A stretch of DNA of 46,817 nucleotides. Source: an archaeon. GTDB lineage: Archaea; Asgardarchaeota; Heimdallarchaeia; Heimdallarchaeales; Kariarchaeaceae. A program made the position numbers and the translations under genes. Shown piece by piece: positions 43,985-46,817 of this stretch. The first letter of the stretch is position 1. Every line of letters starts with the position of its first letter. The notes beneath the pieces are model-generated. The model was not told the origin of the DNA. It searched no databases and saw only the letters and a program-made list of their open reading frames with translations. The stretch lies in assembly GCA_024280435.1 (NCBI GenBank), contig JAJRQD010000110.1, positions 1 through 46,817 on the forward strand, read 5' to 3'.

Positions 43985-44635
43985 ATGTCTGCTTCTCAGA
44001 GAATGGAAAAGATAGTCAATGAATTGATAAAAGAGTATCCTGATACCAAGCCAAGCCTAGATTTCAATAATCCATTTGAATTACTGGTTGCCACAATTCT
44101 ATCTGCACAGACAACTGACAAAGCAGTTAATCTTGTTTTACCTGCATTATTTGCTAAGTATCCCGATGCAATAAGTATGTCAGAGGCAACTGCTGATGAG
44201 ATCAAACCATATATCAAGACTCTTGGACTATACAATAACAAGGCAAAATCACTGGAGAGGATGGCAAAGTCTCTCACAGAAAATTTCAATGGAGAGGTAC
44301 CAAGTACAATGAAGGAGTTGATCTCTCTTGCAGGAGTGGGTAGAAAGACTGCAAATGTGGTTATGGGTAATGCATTTGGTATTCCTGACAGTGGAATTAC
44401 TGTTGATACACATGTTACTCGATTAGCTATACGCTGGGGTTTTGTGAATACTAAAAATGCAATCAAGATAGAGCGAGAATTGATGAAAATCGTTCCAAAA
44501 GATCACTGGGTAAAATTTACTACTCTGGTGATTGATCATGGAAGAGCGATCTGTAAGAGAAAACCACTTTGTGATAGATGTGTACTGAAAGAACTCTGTC
44601 CATCTTCTGATAATATTATTGCGATAAGTAATTGA
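43985..44635 (+). CDS. nth: Endonuclease III
   Basis: This 216-residue base-excision repair enzyme has the helix-hairpin-helix ISLAGVGRKTANVV with catalytic K121 and the GITVDTHVTRL segment with catalytic D141. The C-terminal [4Fe-4S] cluster cysteines are C190, C196, C199 and C205. The first gap is five residues (C-x5-C) rather than the usual six, a small oddity. It removes oxidised pyrimidines and cuts the abasic site. It follows the nuclease-like gene and converges on rpo10 with one base between stops. Confidence 0.95.
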   Translation: MSASQRMEKIVNELIKEYPDTKPSLDFNNPFELLVATILSAQTTDKAVNLVLPALFAKYPDAISMSEATADEIKPYIKTLGLYNNKAKSLERMAKSLTENFNGEVPSTMKELISLAGVGRKTANVVMGNAFGIPDSGITVDTHVTRLAIRWGFVNTKNAIKIERELMKIVPKDHWVKFTTLVIDHGRAICKRKPLCDRCVLKELCPSSDNIIAISN

Positions 44636-44636
44636 A

Positions 44637-44837
44637 CTAATCTTTTGAATAAGGTAGAATTATATCCACAAGATCTACCTGTGCAATTATCATTCTTCTA
44701 CAACATACTTTGTACAATCCCAGATCATCTAGTAATTCCTTTGCAGATTTCTCACCCTTTTCTATACCATCTAGAAATGGTTTGTATTTGTCAGCAACTA
44801 TGAAGCCACAAGTTAAGCATCTAACTGGAATAATCAT
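44637..44837 (-). CDS. rpo10: RNA polymerase subunit Rpo10 (RpoN/Rpb10)
   Basis: This 66-residue zinc protein matches Rpo10: PVRCLTCG at the N-terminus (C7, C10) and the adjacent CC pair in YKVCCRRM (C45, C46), the two halves of the CxxC...CC zinc bundle that helps assemble RNA polymerase. Its length is the family norm. In many archaea it lies in one operon with ribosomal uL13, uS9 and uS2; here it is on the opposite strand and divergent from uS2, so that operon is split. Confidence 0.95.
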   Translation of the reverse strand: MIIPVRCLTCGFIVADKYKPFLDGIEKGEKSAKELLDDLGLYKVCCRRMIIAQVDLVDIILPYSKD

Positions 44838-45014
44838 TTATATTCTTCTATTCTTATTTATATTAATAACTATTTAGAAAGTAGACCACAAAAATAAATT
44901 CTAAATTAAAATAAAGAGAATATTAATACTTGACGATTTTTTACTTGTGTTGTTATCAAACATGTTTCCTACGAATAATTTGTAATCTATCATATGCTTT
45001 AAATTTAACAAGTT

Positions 45015-45674
45015 GTGAATCAAGATATGAGTTCACAAGACCTTGAGTTATTTCAAAATGTGATTGATGATTCTAAGCTATTAATAAGCCTAGAACAATA
45101 CCTTACTAGCGGTGTACATATCGGAACCGTGATTAAAACAAATGATATGAAAGAATTTATTTTCAGATCAAGACCTGACGGTTTGAATGTGTTAAATATT
45201 ATGAAGACCGATGAGAGGATCAGATTGACAGGTAGATTACTGGCCACTTATGACCCAGAAGATGTTCTGATACTGGGTTCAAGGCAGTATGCAAGTGTCC
45301 CCTCCACAAAAATGGCAAGATTATGCAATTTCAAAGTAATACCTGGTAGATTTGTACCCGGTACTCTGACAAACCCTGAGAGCAAATCATTTGTCGAGCC
45401 CAAAATAATATTCATCAATGACCCACGTGCAGACAAACAGGCATTACAAGAATCAGTTCTGATGAACATTCCAGTTATCTCTTTGTGTGATAGTGATAAC
45501 ACCACCTCATTCATTGACCTAGTAATACCCGCTAATAATAAGGGTAGAAGAGCATTGGCAAGAGTATATCTATTACTTGCAACACAGGTACTAAGAGAGA
45601 GAGGAGAGTTATCTGAAGATGAGGATCTCGGTCTCTCAATTGAGGATTTCAACTTCAAAGTATTAAGAAATTAA
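45015..45674 (+). CDS. rps2: Ribosomal protein uS2
   Basis: The 219-residue product is the archaeal/eukaryotic type uS2 (SA/p40): YLTSGVHIGTVIKT at the N-terminal end, FIFRSRPDGLNVLN, VLILGSRQYA, PGRFVPGTLTNP and EPKIIFINDPRADKQAL, then ISLCDSDN and the final IPANNKGRRALARVYLLL. It starts at a GTG (45015); an in-frame ATG lies 12 bases on. Its end overlaps the sodX stop by 12 bases, facing it. Confidence 0.95.
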   Translation: MNQDMSSQDLELFQNVIDDSKLLISLEQYLTSGVHIGTVIKTNDMKEFIFRSRPDGLNVLNIMKTDERIRLTGRLLATYDPEDVLILGSRQYASVPSTKMARLCNFKVIPGRFVPGTLTNPESKSFVEPKIIFINDPRADKQALQESVLMNIPVISLCDSDNTTSFIDLVIPANNKGRRALARVYLLLATQVLRERGELSEDEDLGLSIEDFNFKVLRN

Positions 45675-46061
45675 GCCAACAGGCCATATTTTTATTATTA
45701 CTTTACCAATAATTTGACTTTTAGAAATAGGTCCAAATTTTCTGGAATCAAGAGAATCCAATCCATTATCTCCAAGTACAATATATTGATCAATACCAAG
45801 GTTGAACTCCTTATCAATATTGTAATTCAGATATTTTGTATATTTACCTTTTATAATTTTATCATTAATAAATATAGTTCCATTGATTATTCTGATTTTT
45901 TGATTTGGAAGTCCCATAAGTCTTTTAATTAGTTTTTTATTTTCATATTTGACAAGAATTATATCACCTACTTTGAATTTATGTGTCTCTTTGATAAGAA
46001 GCAGTTGTCTATCATTTAATGTGGGTATCATTGAATTACCAATGACTTCTATAATTCTCAT
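45663..46061 (-). CDS. sodX: Nickel-type superoxide dismutase maturation peptidase
   Basis: The 132-residue product is a short signal peptidase I (S26) relative: GNSMIPTL with catalytic S10, LIKRLMGLP with catalytic K46, and GDNGLDSLDSRKFGPI in the usual box E position. It lacks an N-terminal membrane segment, which fits SodX rather than a secretion signal peptidase. It is 75 bases downstream of the Ni superoxide dismutase gene on the same strand, and its known job is to remove the leader to free the nickel-binding His1. Confidence 0.9.
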   Translation of the reverse strand: MRIIEVIGNSMIPTLNDRQLLLIKETHKFKVGDIILVKYENKKLIKRLMGLPNQKIRIINGTIFINDKIIKGKYTKYLNYNIDKEFNLGIDQYIVLGDNGLDSLDSRKFGPISKSQIIGKVIIKIWPVGLIS

Positions 46062-46136
46062 ATATTATTATACTAACACTCCATTTTATTATCTACTATT
46101 GTTATTCAATATTTATTGTTCTGTTATACTTTGAAT

Positions 46137-46565
46137 TTACATTTTATTGAACAAGGCTGCAACTTTAGCTACTGCCTGTTTTAATTCCTCTGCCTTTGCA
46201 AGATCAATGGTTCTTTTGTTTGTTGAGCATAGTTTGGTGGTCATCCACACTGTCTCATGCAATTCTTCTAGTGATATTCCAGCCTTTGCACATCCATCAG
46301 CGGTGAATTTATCTGTCCAGAGAATTAATACTTCTTTTTTGCATTTCTCTGCAAATTCTTCTTTTGTGGCAACAAATCTGGTGAAGGTATTCAGATAAGC
46401 CATCTCATTATCACCTTTTTGCAGGTTTACTAATTTGTTTACCATGGAGTATACAGTATCTGCTGCTTCTATTGCTGCATGGGGATCATAGATACCACAT
46501 GGGGCATCACAGTGTGCATATGCTTTTTCAACTGGAAATAGGTTTTTTATTATACTTGATATCAT
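46137..46565 (-). CDS. sodN: Nickel superoxide dismutase precursor
   Basis: The 142-residue precursor has a 17-residue leader (MISSIIKNLFPVEKAYA) followed by the nickel hook HCDAPCGIYDP: H18, C19 and C23 become His1, Cys2 and Cys6 after cleavage. The rest is the four-helix bundle of the family (YLNTFTRFVATKEEFAEKC). It disproportionates superoxide in the cytoplasm. The downstream gene encodes the peptidase needed for processing. Ni superoxide dismutases are mostly from bacteria such as Streptomyces and cyanobacteria, so lateral transfer is likely (inference). Confidence 0.94.
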   Translation of the reverse strand: MISSIIKNLFPVEKAYAHCDAPCGIYDPHAAIEAADTVYSMVNKLVNLQKGDNEMAYLNTFTRFVATKEEFAEKCKKEVLILWTDKFTADGCAKAGISLEELHETVWMTTKLCSTNKRTIDLAKAEELKQAVAKVAALFNKM

Positions 46566-46729
46566 AATATCTCACTCTTTTATGTGATAAGTTTAACTTA
46601 GTTTTCTATATTAAATATTTATTGATAATGAAATTTTATAAAAATAAAATAAAATAAATTTGCTAGTTTGTGGCAAATAATAAGACTATCCTCAAATAGA
46701 ATAAAAAAGGATACTTAGACAAGTGAATT

Positions 46730-46817
46730 ATGGCAATAGATTTAACAACATTCTCATTGATTATTGCAAGTTATGCAATAGCATTAATATTTGGTTGGTT
46801 CGTATCTGGTAAACCCA
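46730..46817 (+). CDS. Membrane protein, N-terminal fragment (runs off right edge)
   Basis: From the ATG at 46730, 29 codons are open to the window edge: a short polar start (MAIDLTTFS) then a hydrophobic helix (LIIASYAIALIFGWFV) and SGKP. This could be the start of a polytopic transporter or pump. The visible part is too short to name a family. An AGGA-like stretch (about 46708-46711) lies rather far upstream for a ribosome-binding site. Confidence 0.5.
   Translation, partial: MAIDLTTFSLIIASYAIALIFGWFVSGKP

Noticed and set aside
1-46817. tRNA, rRNA and CRISPR arrays
   Set aside because: I looked for T-loop sequences, cloverleaf stems and regularly spaced repeats and saw none; an intron-containing tRNA could be missed by eye.

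Overview
The window is an AT-rich stretch of archaeal chromosome, most probably from an Asgard archaeon and possibly a Heimdallarchaeia-type lineage (inference; no rRNA is present to settle it). Core genes are archaeal: Kae1/TsaD, ribosomal protein uS2, RNA polymerase subunit Rpo10, coenzyme F420 ligase CofE, two geranylgeranyl-reductase-type flavoproteins, and TATA-box promoters. Eukaryote-like genes sit among them: an Arf-type small GTPase and a ubiquitin-conjugation set made of E1, E2, a JAMM deubiquitinase and a membrane RING-like protein.

Layout. 1-5.4 kb: a minus-strand MacB/LolD-type ABC exporter with two large FtsX-like permeases around one ATPase; the second permease runs off the left edge. 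6.4-9.9 kb: a plus-strand ABC-2 exporter (ATPase and two permeases), followed by the small GTPase. 10.7-18.9 kb: a helix-turn-helix/Rossmann protein, then the minus-strand operon E2 > JAMM > membrane RING, a secreted protein, an AlkD-like HEAT-repeat protein, a TrmB regulator, a polytopic membrane protein with a Cys4 loop, and E1. E1 and the E2 operon share a near-identical 27-bp element just upstream of their TATA boxes, which suggests one regulator controls both. No ubiquitin gene is visible here.

18.9-22.8 kb is accessory: decayed transposase fragments, a repeated palindromic element, a secreted protein, and two divergent winged-helix genes separated by 9-bp operator-like repeats. 22.8-33 kb holds an aldo/keto reductase, a metzincin-type secreted protease broken by an in-frame TAA, an S9 peptidase, a bacterial-type prolyl-tRNA synthetase relative that has lost catalytic motifs 2 and 3 but keeps its editing domain, an HTH/ACT-like protein, a GH13 glucosidase and a regulator. 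33-39 kb holds the two geranylgeranyl-reductase paralogues around an unknown helical protein, then CofE and a membrane zinc-ribbon protein. 39-46.8 kb holds Kae1, a GNAT acetyltransferase, a nickel transporter whose halves seem swapped, a PD-(D/E)XK-like nuclease with a coiled coil, endonuclease III, Rpo10, uS2, and a nickel superoxide dismutase with its maturation peptidase.

Functional links that can be argued from position: the ubiquitin enzymes form a co-regulated conjugation/deconjugation pathway with a membrane-bound ligase candidate; the nickel transporter could supply the nickel superoxide dismutase; and the dismutase and its peptidase form an operon. No tRNA, rRNA or CRISPR array was recognised.
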